From Methylococcaceae bacterium (GTDB taxonomy: Bacteria; Pseudomonadota; Gammaproteobacteria; Methylococcales; Methylomonadaceae): a stretch of 40,310 bases of DNA. This document shows, one piece after another, positions 17,803 to 27,000 of the stretch. The first letter of the stretch is position 1; every line of letters starts with the position of its first letter. Location: the NCBI GenBank assembly GCA_028748685.1, contig JAJRDU010000064.1, positions 1 through 40,310 on the forward strand, read 5' to 3'. Below the pieces are notes generated by a model. It did no database searches. It had not been told where the DNA came from and saw nothing but the letters and a program-made list of their open reading frames with translations. Position numbers and translations under genes: made by a program.

Positions 17803-18774
17803 TCAAATCACTCTATCGGGCAGTGTTTTTCCGGCAAAGTAAGCTGCTAGATTTTCCAGTACCTTTTCACCCATCGCGGTACGCGTGGCAATAGTGGCGC
17901 TACCCAGATGCGGCAATAGCGAGACATTCTCCAGCGTCAAGAAGCCAGCGTCTATGTTGGGCTCGCCTTCGTAAACATCCAGGCCGGCGCCGGCTATACG
18001 CTTTTCTTGTAAGGCCTTGATCAATGCCTTGCTGTCCACCACGTCACCGCGGGCGGTATTGATCAGATGCGCGGTCGGCTTCATCAAATTCAGCCTTTGT
18101 TCGTTGATCAAGTGACGTGTGTCGCTGCCGCCGGGGCAGTGGATGGACACGTAATCGCATTGCGGCAGCATGTCTTTCAAGGTTTCGCAGCGTGTGGCTT
18201 TCAAGTCATTAACAATGGCTTGATCGGCGGGGCTGGGTTTGAAATACAGGATTTTCATGCCGAAACCGTGATGGGCTTTTCTGGCCATCGCCTGGGCGAT
18301 GCGGCCGAAGCCGATCAATCCAAGTGTTGCGCCTGTGACGTCGCTGCTCATCATGTGGGTCGGGCACCAGCCCTTCCATTGTCCGGCTCGGATTAATCGG
18401 TCGCCTTCCGCTCCTCGACGCGCGGACATCAGCAATAGGGTCATGGCGATGTCGGCGGTGCTTTCGGTCAATACGCCGGGGGTATTGGTGACGATAATGC
18501 CTTGTTCCTTGGCGGTGTTAACGTCGATGTGATTATAGCCCACGCCAAAATTGCCCAATATCTTGCAGCGTTTCTCCGAGACATTTAGCACCTCGGCTGG
18601 CAATGAATCGCAGACCGTCGGGCAGACGGCATCATAGTTTCGCAGAGCGGATTTGAATTCGTCGGCGCTGAAGGGATGGTCATCAGCATTTAAGGTGACG
18701 TCGTACAGTGCTTGCAATTTGGCTTCCACCGATGCCGGCCAGCGGCGGGTGATCAGGACTTTGGGTTTGCTCAT
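17803..18774 (-). CDS. hprA: hydroxypyruvate reductase / D-2-hydroxyacid dehydrogenase (serine cycle)
   Basis: From the ATG at 18774 the protein has 323 residues, the usual length. It reduces hydroxypyruvate to D-glycerate with NAD(P)H. The nucleotide-binding motif is GLIGFGRIAQAMA, and the catalytic Arg-Glu-His set appears in NTARGDVVD, DVYEGEP and LLPHLGSAT. The 385-residue track ORF starts 62 codons too early and would translate the sga terminator; the chosen start begins MSKPKVLITRRWP and has GAGG upstream. Location beside sga supports the serine-cycle role over a generic glyoxylate reductase. Expression must rely on its own promoter or readthrough of the terminator. Confidence 0.9.
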   Translation of the reverse strand: MSKPKVLITRRWPASVEAKLQALYDVTLNADDHPFSADEFKSALRNYDAVCPTVCDSLPAEVLNVSEKRCKILGNFGVGYNHIDVNTAKEQGIIVTNTPGVLTESTADIAMTLLLMSARRGAEGDRLIRAGQWKGWCPTHMMSSDVTGATLGLIGFGRIAQAMARKAHHGFGMKILYFKPSPADQAIVNDLKATRCETLKDMLPQCDYVSIHCPGGSDTRHLINEQRLNLMKPTAHLINTARGDVVDSKALIKALQEKRIAGAGLDVYEGEPNIDAGFLTLENVSLLPHLGSATIATRTAMGEKVLENLAAYFAGKTLPDRVI

Positions 18775-18884
18775 GGTGCGGTCTGCCTCAAAGAATGAAA
18801 ATTTCGAGCAGTATAAAACAAGCCGACATTGCTTGTCGTCGAGGTGGGTGTTAAAAAAAGGTCGCCGGATAGATTCGGTGATCC

Positions 18885-18915
18885 AAAAACAAAGAGGGCA
18901 ACTAGTGCCCTCTTT
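18885..18915 (-). terminator. strong intrinsic terminator downstream of sga
   Basis: AAAGAGGGCA and TGCCCTCTTT form a perfect 10-bp stem with a five-base loop. Read on the minus strand it is followed by GTTTTTGG. It lies 68 bases past the sga stop and separates sga from hpr. Confidence 0.85.
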
Positions 18916-18982
18916 GGTATTCTCGGTAGTCAGAGGCTGTTGACCGATAGATCGGGTCAACCTTCCTGCATCAGTGAATGGC

Positions 18983-20149
18983 TTATTCGGCGGTCGAGCG
19001 GTAATACTCGATAGCCGCCGCGACGCCGCTGCCGGGTTTTATGTCGAAGCCATTATCCAGCATCGCCATCTCCACGCCGGCGATCGCGCCCAGCAAGGAG
19101 ACATCGTTCATGTCACCCAGGTGGCCGATGCGGAATACCTTGCCGGCCACTTCGCTCAAGCCCGCGCCCAGCGAAATCTGGTATTTGTTGAACGCGGTGC
19201 TGATGACATGGCGGGCATCCTTGTCGGCGGGGACCACGATTGCGGTCACGGTGTCGGATTCGAAGCCGGGTTGGGCGCAGATTTTCAAGCCCCAGGCCGC
19301 GACCGCGCGGCGTACGCCTTCGGCCAGACGATGGTGGCGGGCGTAAACGTTGTCTATGCCTTCGTCGAGCAGGATGTCCAGGGCTTTACGCAGTCCGTGC
19401 AGCATCGGGGTCGATGGTGTGTACGGGGTATAGCCGTCTTTGTTGGAAGCCGCCATGTCTTTCAAAGAAAAGAATGAGCGCGGGAAGTTGCTGGTTTCGA
19501 TTGCGGCCATGGCTTTCTGGCTGAAGCCTAAAATCGCGGCGCCGGCCGGCAGCATGAAGCCTTTTTGCGAACCGCTGATCGCGCCATCCACGCCCCAGTC
19601 GTCCATGCGGAATTCGATGCTGGCGATGGAGCTTACGCCATCGGCGAACAGCAGGGCAGGGTGGCCAGCCGCGTCCAGGGCTTTACGAACCCCGCCGATA
19701 TCGCTGGTGACGCCGGTCGAGGTTTCGTTGTGGGTAGCCAGTACCGCTTTAATCTCGTGGTTTTTGTCTTCTTTCAGGCGCGCTTCGAGGTGATCCAAGG
19801 GAATGCCCTTGCCCCATTCGACTTGGTGGACTTCGACGTCAAAGCCCAGCTTTTTCGCTGCTTCCGCCCATAAGTGGCCGAATTGGCCGAAGCGGTAAAT
19901 CAGCACTTTGTCGCCCATGTTCAGGCAATTGGTCAGCGCGATTTCCCAACCGGCGGTGCCGGTGGCCGGAAATACGAAACATTGGCCGGCTTCGGTGCGG
20001 AAGATTTTTTTCAGGTCGGCCAGGATGGGTTTGAGCAGGTTGGGGAAGGTCGGGGAGCGGTGATCTTCCATCGGCAGGTGCATCGCACTCAGCACTTCGT
20101 GTGGGGTGTTGGTTGGACCAGGGATAAATAAGTGACTGCGACCCGCCAT
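18983..20149 (-). CDS. sga: serine-glyoxylate aminotransferase
   Basis: The 388-residue fold-type I aminotransferase converts serine and glyoxylate to hydroxypyruvate and glycine in the serine cycle. It starts RSHLFIPGPTNTPHEV, the class V signature of alanine/serine-glyoxylate transaminases. The PLP-binding lysine is K196 in SGSQKGFM, and the PLP phosphate region is FADGVSSIASIEF. AAAGGAG lies eight bases before the ATG. It is divergent from mcl across 234 bases and ends in its own terminator before hpr. Confidence 0.96.
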   Translation of the reverse strand: MAGRSHLFIPGPTNTPHEVLSAMHLPMEDHRSPTFPNLLKPILADLKKIFRTEAGQCFVFPATGTAGWEIALTNCLNMGDKVLIYRFGQFGHLWAEAAKKLGFDVEVHQVEWGKGIPLDHLEARLKEDKNHEIKAVLATHNETSTGVTSDIGGVRKALDAAGHPALLFADGVSSIASIEFRMDDWGVDGAISGSQKGFMLPAGAAILGFSQKAMAAIETSNFPRSFFSLKDMAASNKDGYTPYTPSTPMLHGLRKALDILLDEGIDNVYARHHRLAEGVRRAVAAWGLKICAQPGFESDTVTAIVVPADKDARHVISTAFNKYQISLGAGLSEVAGKVFRIGHLGDMNDVSLLGAIAGVEMAMLDNGFDIKPGSGVAAAIEYYRSTAE

Positions 20150-20288
20150 CAGGTTTCTCCTTTGAATAAATTGAAGCAGCTAAAAAACCGGCGGATGGTG
20201 TCATATTTGCCCAGATTCGGCAAGTCGTTTGCAAAGGTAGGGCCAGAAAGTCCGTGATTTTGTTAGTGATTGTATTCAAGGGCGCCGA

Positions 20289-20316
20289 TTGACTTTGCCT
20301 GCCCTGAAAGTAAAAT
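20289..20316 (+). promoter_or_regulatory. sigma-70 promoter for mcl-mtk operon
   Basis: TTGACT and TAAAAT with 16-base spacing, ending 67 bases before the mcl start. Good matches at both boxes and the operon-head position support it. Confidence 0.55.
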
Positions 20317-20383
20317 GGCGGGTTCTTTATTTTAGTCTGGGCCGAGGACTGTCTTCGGCCGTCCATAGCGTAGGAAAATATTC

Positions 20384-21337
20384 ATGAGCCACACACTATA
20401 CGAAGCCAATGCCCAACGCGTTCAGCGCTGCGAGTTGGCGGTACCGGGTTCCAATCCCGACATGTTTGAAAAAGCCCTGAAAAGCGGTGTGGATTTTGTG
20501 TTTCTGGATCTTGAAGACGCGGTTGCTCCTGATGACAAGTTGCAAGCCCGCAAAAATGTGATCCAGGCCATCAACGATCTGGACTGGGCAGGTCATGGCA
20601 TCACGCTATCGGTGCGAATCAATGGTCTGGATACCCAATACATGGTGCGCGACGTGGTCGATCTGGTCGAACAGGCCGGCGCCAAGATAGACACCATTCT
20701 TATCCCTAAGGTCGGTGTATACGGCGACGTCTATATGGTGGAAGCCATGCTCAACCAGTTGGAAATGCAGCAAGGCCTGAAAAACAAGATCGGCATCGAA
20801 TGTCTGATCGAAACCGCGCTGGGCATGGCCAATGTCGAAGACATCGCCAAGCAGGGCGCCCTCGGTGGTCGGGTGGAAGCGCTGCACTTCGGCGTCGCCG
20901 ATTATGCGGCCAGCAACCGTGCCCGCACCGTCAACATCGGCGGTCTGAATCCCGATTATCCGGGCGACCAATGGCATGCGGCGATCAGCCGGATGACCGT
21001 GGCCTGTCGCGCTTATGGCCTGCGTCCTATCGACGGTCCGTTCGGCGACATCAAAGACCCGGAAGGATACAAAGCCGGCGCTCGCCGTGCCGCAGCGCTG
21101 GGTTGCGAAGGCAAGTGGGCGATCCATCCCTCGCAAATCGCGCTGGCTAACGAAGTCTTCACGCCGCCGGCTGCGGAAGTTGAAAAAGCCAAACGTATTC
21201 TGGAAGCACTGAAGGAAGCCGCCGCCCAGGGCAAGGGCGCTGCCGCGCTGGATGGAAGACTGATCGACGCCGCTTCCGAGCGCATGGCGAACAACATCGT
21301 CCGGGCAGCCGAAGCGATTGCCGCCAAGACCCGATAA
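20384..21337 (+). CDS. mcl: malyl-CoA lyase (HpcH/HpaI, CitE-like)
   Basis: The 317-residue enzyme cleaves L-malyl-CoA to acetyl-CoA and glyoxylate, closing the serine cycle. The TIM-barrel aldolase/lyase motifs are VFLDLEDAVAPDDK (magnesium and CoA side), CLIETALGMANVEDIA with the metal-binding glutamate, and ALHFGVADYAASN. The C-terminal KWAIHPSQIALANEVFTP is the conserved lid segment. AGGA lies eight bases before the ATG. It heads the operon that continues with the RRM-like gene, mtkA and mtkB; coupling with the thiokinase argues for malyl-CoA rather than citramalyl-CoA as substrate. Confidence 0.95.
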   Translation: MSHTLYEANAQRVQRCELAVPGSNPDMFEKALKSGVDFVFLDLEDAVAPDDKLQARKNVIQAINDLDWAGHGITLSVRINGLDTQYMVRDVVDLVEQAGAKIDTILIPKVGVYGDVYMVEAMLNQLEMQQGLKNKIGIECLIETALGMANVEDIAKQGALGGRVEALHFGVADYAASNRARTVNIGGLNPDYPGDQWHAAISRMTVACRAYGLRPIDGPFGDIKDPEGYKAGARRAAALGCEGKWAIHPSQIALANEVFTPPAAEVEKAKRILEALKEAAAQGKGAAALDGRLIDAASERMANNIVRAAEAIAAKTR

Positions 21338-21391
21338 CCGTAAAGCAATTTGAAATAACCCAGGAGAGGCGCTCTTTAACTTGCCAACGAA

Positions 21392-21772
21392 GTGCTAATC
21401 ATCATCAAAAATATTCCATTGGGGCTCAGCAAGCCTATATTGGAAGACCTGCTTAAGACCACCGTTGCCGATACCTTTTGGTTCGGCAAGGGCAGGGTGA
21501 TGGACGTTCACATGGTCCAGGCCGAAAACCGTCGAGGTAAGGTGATCGAATATCACTGCGTGGCGATGATTGAACCGGAAGCAGCCGCGAAGCGGGTGAT
21601 TCGAATTTTGACTGGCCGGCTTATTTTTGGCGTGCGGCTTAAGGTGAGCGAATACGTGGTGCGAAGCTGGTGCAACGACAGGCGGCAAGCTGGAAAATAC
21701 CTGCATTTGGCGCGAGAAAAGCGAGTGCGGGATCGCCGGCGCCACTTGCGAATCAATTCACGCTATTCGTAA
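21392..21772 (+). CDS. RRM-like putative RNA-binding protein in serine-cycle operon
   Basis: The 126-residue product is small and strongly basic. LIIIKNIPLGLSKPILEDLL resembles RNP2 plus helix 1 of an RNA-recognition motif, EYHCVAMIEPEAAAKRVIRI resembles RNP1/strand 3 plus helix 2, and LTGRLIFGVRLKVSEYVVR resembles the loop and strand 4 (N-G-x-x-x-x-G-R-x-L-x-V pattern). An arginine-rich tail (REKRVRDRRRHLRINSR) follows. The classic RNP1 aromatics are mostly replaced, so RNA binding is inference. The only plausible start is GTG at 21392, because an in-frame TAA lies at 21377; the best ribosome site, AGGAGAGG, is 22 bases away. It lies between mcl and mtkA with no terminator. Confidence 0.7.
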   Translation: MLIIIKNIPLGLSKPILEDLLKTTVADTFWFGKGRVMDVHMVQAENRRGKVIEYHCVAMIEPEAAAKRVIRILTGRLIFGVRLKVSEYVVRSWCNDRRQAGKYLHLAREKRVRDRRRHLRINSRYS

Positions 21773-21838
21773 GAACGCTGAAACGGAGCTTTTTCAGTGA
21801 ATAATGTAAACAAATTTTTTTGACTCAAGAGAGATACC

Positions 21839-23056
21839 ATGGACATTCATGAGTACCAAGCAAAGCAATTGCTGGCCGAATACGGCGTCAAGATCGCCGA
21901 AGGCGGACTGGCGTATAGCCCGGAAGACGCCGTACAACGCTCGCGCGAAATTGGCGGCCACGTCTGGGTAGTCAAGGCGCAGATTCATTCCGGTGCCCGC
22001 GGCAAGGCCGGCGGCATCAAGATCTGCAAAACCCACGACGAAGTGCGCGCCGCCGCCGATGAACTGCTCGGCAAGCGTCTGGTGACCCATCAAACCGGCC
22101 CGGCCGGTAAACAATGCCTGCGCCTGTATATCGAAGCCGGGACGGAAATCGCCAAGGAATTGTATTTCAGCTTGTTGATCGATCGTGCCCGCGAACGCAT
22201 CGTGATGGTCGGTTCCGCGCAAGGCGGCATGGAGATCGAGGAGTTGGCCGAGACCAATCCTCAGGCCATCAAGAAAATCTATATCGAACCGGCGGTGGGA
22301 TTGCAGGACTTCCAGGCCCGGAAAATGGCGTTTGCCCTGGGCATCCAGGCCGACCAGATTCAACATGCGGTGAAACTGATCCAGGGATGCTACCGGGCGA
22401 TGCGCGATCTGGACGCCAATATGGTCGAGATCAATCCGCTGGTCATCACCGGTCACGGCGAGCTGGTGGCGCTGGACGCGAAAATGGGCTTCGACGACAA
22501 CGCCTTGTTCCGCCGCCAAAAAATCTCCGAATTGCGCGACAAGACCCAGGAAGACCCCCGGGAAATGGCTGCAGCCGATCGCGGCTTGAGCTATGTGGGT
22601 CTCGATGGCGACATCGGCTGCATGATCAATGGCGCGGGCCTGGCGATGGCGACCATGGACATGATCAAACTGGCGGGCGGCGAGCCGGCCAACTTCCTGG
22701 ATGTTGGCGGCGGTGCCTCTGCCGAGCGTACCGAAAAAGCCTTCCGCATGGTATTGCAGGACAAAAACGTCAAGGCCATGTTGGTCAATATCTTCGCCGG
22801 TATCAACCGTTGCGACTGGATAGCCGAAGGTGTGGTACAGGCCGTGAAGAACATCGATATGAAGGTGCCTTTAGTGGTACGCCTGTCCGGCACCAATGTC
22901 GAGCAAGGCCGTAAAATCATCGAAGAAAGCGGTTTGCCCATCATCACCGCCGACACCTTGGCGGAAGCCGCCGAGAAAGCGGTGCAAGCACGTAATGATG
23001 TGGCAGCGGGTCGCTATCAGCCTCCTGCTTCACGCGACACTATTACTTCCCTGTAA
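21839..23056 (+). CDS. mtkA: malate thiokinase (malate-CoA ligase) beta subunit
   Basis: The 405-residue ATP-grasp subunit works with MtkB to form malyl-CoA from malate, CoA and ATP. The N-terminus [18 protein letters not shown] and [19 protein letters not shown] are typical of the succinyl-CoA synthetase beta family; [16 protein letters not shown] is the magnesium/nucleotide site and [13 protein letters not shown] starts the C-terminal ligase domain (SucC has GGGA-T-x-E-x-V). The difference from SucC and the position next to mcl favour malate as substrate. GAGAGA precedes the ATG. mtkB follows after 18 bases. Confidence 0.93.
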   Translation: MDIHEYQAKQLLAEYGVKIAEGGLAYSPEDAVQRSREIGGHVWVVKAQIHSGARGKAGGIKICKTHDEVRAAADELLGKRLVTHQTGPAGKQCLRLYIEAGTEIAKELYFSLLIDRARERIVMVGSAQGGMEIEELAETNPQAIKKIYIEPAVGLQDFQARKMAFALGIQADQIQHAVKLIQGCYRAMRDLDANMVEINPLVITGHGELVALDAKMGFDDNALFRRQKISELRDKTQEDPREMAAADRGLSYVGLDGDIGCMINGAGLAMATMDMIKLAGGEPANFLDVGGGASAERTEKAFRMVLQDKNVKAMLVNIFAGINRCDWIAEGVVQAVKNIDMKVPLVVRLSGTNVEQGRKIIEESGLPIITADTLAEAAEKAVQARNDVAAGRYQPPASRDTITSL

Positions 23057-23074
23057 GGCGCAAGGTTAATCAAC

Positions 23075-23962
23075 ATGTCAATTTTTATCGATAAATCCAC
23101 CCGCATCATCGTCCAGGGCTTTACCGGCAAGATCGGTACTTTCCACGCCCAGGATATGATCAATTACGGCTCCAACGTGGTCGGTGGCATTACGCCGGGC
23201 AAGGGCGGCCAGAAACATCTGGACCGGCCGGTGTTCAACACCGTCAAGGAAGCCGTCGAACAAGCCGGCGCCGAAGCCAGCATCGTCTTCGTGCCGCCGG
23301 CTTACGCGGCCGATTCCATCATGGAAGCCGCCGAAGCCGGCATCAAATATTGCGTGGCGATCACCGACGGCATCCCGACCCAGGACATGATGAAGGTCAA
23401 AATCTTCCTGAGCCGTTTTCCCAAGGAGCAGCGCATGGTGTTGACTGGCCCCAATTGCGCCGGCACCATCAGCCCCGGCAAATCGATGCTGGGCATCATG
23501 CCGGGCCACATCTACATTCCCGGCAATGTCGGCATCGTCGGCCGTTCCGGCACCCTGGGCTACGAAGCCGCCGACCAGATGAAACGGTTGGGCATAGGCG
23601 TATCGACCTCTGTCGGCATCGGCGGCGACCCGATCAACGGCAGCTCGCACCGCGACATCCTGGAAAGATTCGAACAGGATCCTGAAACAAAAGTCGTGGT
23701 GATGATAGGCGAGATCGGCGGCCCGCAGGAAGTTGAAGCCGGCATCTTCGCCAAGGAATATATGAGCAAGCCGCTGGTGGCCTACATCGCCGGCCTCACC
23801 GCGCCTAAAGGCCGCCGCATGGGCCATGCCGGTGCGATTATTTCCTCGGTCGGTGAATCAGCGGCGGAAAAAGTCGAAATGCTGAAAGAACTGGGCGTGA
23901 CCATTGCCCCGACGCCGGCGGCGATGGGCGAGACGGTTGCCAAGGTATTGGCTAAACTGTAA
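23075..23962 (+). CDS. mtkB: malate thiokinase (malate-CoA ligase) alpha subunit
   Basis: The 295-residue subunit carries the CoA-binding Rossmann domain (MSIFIDKSTRIIVQGFTGKIG) and the phosphorylated histidine, H251 in RRMGHAGAIISS. GPNCAGTISPGKSMLGIMPGHI and GRSGTLGYEA are the family CoA-ligase signatures. Length matches the SucD/MtkB family. It is the last gene of the mcl-RRM-mtkA-mtkB operon and is followed after 19 bases by a strong terminator. A SucD assignment cannot be excluded by sequence alone, but context supports malate. Confidence 0.93.
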   Translation: MSIFIDKSTRIIVQGFTGKIGTFHAQDMINYGSNVVGGITPGKGGQKHLDRPVFNTVKEAVEQAGAEASIVFVPPAYAADSIMEAAEAGIKYCVAITDGIPTQDMMKVKIFLSRFPKEQRMVLTGPNCAGTISPGKSMLGIMPGHIYIPGNVGIVGRSGTLGYEAADQMKRLGIGVSTSVGIGGDPINGSSHRDILERFEQDPETKVVVMIGEIGGPQEVEAGIFAKEYMSKPLVAYIAGLTAPKGRRMGHAGAIISSVGESAAEKVEMLKELGVTIAPTPAAMGETVAKVLAKL

Positions 23963-23980
23963 GCTCAAGCCCATGGTGGA

Positions 23981-24010
23981 AAAGCCCGCGTCATGCGGGC
24001 TTTTTTATTT
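23981..24010 (+). terminator. strong intrinsic terminator after mtkB
   Basis: AAAGCCCGC pairs with GCGGGCTTT around a five-base loop and runs into TTTTTTATTTT. It ends the mcl-mtk operon. The track ORF for the SNF2 gene starts inside this hairpin, which argues for its later ATG. Confidence 0.92.
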
Positions 24011-24058
24011 TGGCGGCCGGTTTTCCGCCCACTCGAATTAGTCAAGATCCAACAAACT

Positions 24059-27000
24059 ATGCAAGCCTCCCAACGAGCAACATATCTGGATGCCTACCAC
24101 TCATTGCCCGCCGAGCTGCAAATGCTGGTCAATTTGTTGGCGGTTTATTACGGCTATTGTTCATTGACCAATATCGCCAAGTGTCTGGCGGGTCTGGGCA
24201 TCAAGGAAGGCAATCGTGTGCTGAAACCCGAGACGGTCAAGGCGCGATTGAGGCCATTGATAGCGGCGGGTTTACTGGAAGAAAATGCGCGGCCCGGCGG
24301 CACCCGCTGCGCCCGCACATTGGCGGAGACGATTACTCGGCAATTGGTGAGCGACAAGGAATTCGAGGCTTATGCCGTCTTGGTGCTGCAGTTAAATCCT
24401 CCCGGTAGCGGGTATTACCGTTACAACAGCGCCGACGACTGCATCCGCGAGGCGCGCATTCATTTCCATCGCCGCGATTATCCGAAGACGCAGGAATGCC
24501 TGGAGGCCGGGAGGCGTTATCCGGGGCATTTGCCCGACGCCGTCGACCTCTATCTGTCCTGGTTTCTCAATCCGGTGGACGTTGGCTGGTTCAGGCAAAA
24601 TCATCCCTTGATATTGCGCGAAATGGCGGCTTACGCCTGCTTGCATCAATTGACCTACCTGTATCGGGCGCCCGATCTCGACGCTTTTTTCGAGCAGCAG
24701 TTAGAGGACGGCGAAAGCCGCAATGATCCGCTGTTCACGCGGCTGTTCTTGGAGCTGATGTTATTGCGTGGCGAATGGGAGGAAGTGTCCGCGCTAATCG
24801 TCGACGCCGAGGAACCCGAGTTGCTGGCTATCGCCGCGATGCTGACATTTTTGCGCGGCGATTATGCCGAAGCCGTCAGCGAATACGAAAAAGCCTTGGC
24901 ACTGCTCAGAAAGCTGGCTGGGCAGCGTACCGCTTATTTTCATGGTCTGGCCGGCGTGTTTTATCCACTGGCTATCTTGAAGGCCAATGACGCCAAGACG
25001 CGCACCAAGCTTGCCGCATTGCTGAATCAGGCGATCAAGGCCGGCACCGACTGGAACGGTATCTATCATTGTCTGGTACTGTTTCAGCAGTTTTTACAGG
25101 GCGATTTGTCGGTACGCGACCAGCTGTTGTTCTGGACACCGGCATTCCGGGTGGTCAGTGGCTTTCGGGAAAGTGGCGCGCCGGATAGCGTATTGACTAT
25201 GCCCATGCTGCAGCCGGCGCTGCTGCTGATGATCAAATTTTGGGTCAAGGCCGATTTCGCCAGCAAGATCGACCCGGTCGATCAACAGCTATATACCTAT
25301 CTGTTGAATAACGGTTATCGCTGGCCGGCGGCTGAGATGGCAAAAATATTCATCAGCCTGCAACCGGCAAAGGCGGCTCAGTGGGACAGCCGGTTCTTCG
25401 ATGGGGGCCGCGCGGCGCTGGCCGATTTGTTCGTCAGCCGTGCCGATTGGGAAGTGGCGCTGGATGCCTTGTTGAATTTGCCGGTCGGCGAGCATAAAAC
25501 CGAAATTGTCGGTCAAGCCGAAAAACCCACCCGGCTGGCCTGGCTGTTGAGCTTCGATGATACCCACGACTACATTAAGGCCGAACCGCGCGAACAAAAG
25601 CTGCAAGCCAAGGGTGGCTGGAGCAAGGGCAGGGCTGTGGCCTTGAAACGCCTGGCTCAGGAGCGAGACAGCTTCGATTATCTGAGCGAGCAAGACCAGA
25701 AACTCTGTTCCCATATCAAGGAATATAGAGACAGCGGCTGGTACGGCAGCGGGACTTATTTTGAGTTCGATAGCGGTTTGCCGCAGGCCTTGATCGGCCA
25801 CCCCTTGCTGTTCTGGGCCGATGCGCCGGAGGTTAGGGTAGAAGTGGTGATGGGCGAAGCCGAATTGCGAGTCAAAAAGGTGGAGGGTGGCGACAAGATC
25901 AAGATCAGCCTGGAGCCTGCCCCTATCTACGAACAGAAGTTTCATGTGCTCAAGGAAACCCCGACCCGCTTGCGGGTGGTGGCTTTTACGTCTGATCATC
26001 ACAAGATTTACAGTGTGCTGGGCAGGGGACTGGAGGTACCGGCCTCGGCGCAAGAGCGGGTATTGCAGACCCTGACCAGCATCTCGGGGCTATTGACCGT
26101 GCATTCGGACATCGGTGGCAGTTCCAGTACCGCCGAACAGGTACAGGCCGACGCCGCGCCGCGCATTCATCTGCTGCCGCATGGCGAAGGTTTGCGGGTG
26201 GCGCTGCTGGTGCGGCCGTTTGCCGATGGCGGCGCTTATTTCCAGCCTGGTCAGGGCGGCGAAAGCGTGTTGGCGGAAGTCGACGGCAGACGCGTTCAAA
26301 CTCGGCGTGATCTGAATCGGGAGAAACAGCTCGCGGCGGCCGTGATAGACGCCTGCCTGGCATTGCGGGATGCCGAGCGCGATTCGGCCGGCGATTGGCT
26401 GCTGGACGACCCGGAACAATGTCTGGAATTGCTGTTGCAGTTGCAGGCCTTGCCGGAGGGCCAGACTATGCTGGAATGGCCGGAAGGTGTGCGTTTCAAG
26501 GTGTTGGGGCAAACAGCCGGCAGCGGTCTCAGCATGCGGATCATGCGTGACAATGACTGGTTTGCCTTGCAGGGCGAGCTGACAATCGATGAAGACAATG
26601 TTGTCGAGATCCAGCAATTGCTGGGTCTGCTGGACAAGCGCCAGGGCCGGTTTCTGCAACTCAAGGACGGCCAGTTTATCGCCTTGACCGACGAATTCCG
26701 GCGCCGCCTCGAGGACTTGAAAGCCTATGCCGATCTCAGTGGCAAGAAGGTGCGCGTCAATCCCTTGGCGGCGCTGACCCTGGAAGATTGGCGGGACGAA
26801 GCGGGTTTCAAGGCCGATAAACACTGGCAGGCCCATATTCAGCGCCTGCAACATGCCCGCGATTATCAGCCGCAACTGCCGTCGACCTTGCAGGCCGAAT
26901 TGCGCGATTACCAGCTGGACGGTTATCGCTGGCTGGCCCGGCTGGCGCAATGGGGCGTGGGCGCCTGTCTGGCCGACGACATGGGCTTGGGCAAGACCGT

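Noticed and set aside
18775-18960. 62-codon N-terminal extension of hydroxypyruvate reductase
   Set aside because: It translates the sga terminator hairpin and lacks family similarity; the inner ATG gives the normal start.
23993-24058. 22-codon N-terminal extension of the SNF2 protein
   Set aside because: Its ATG lies in the mtkB terminator loop, so the RNA would mostly end there.
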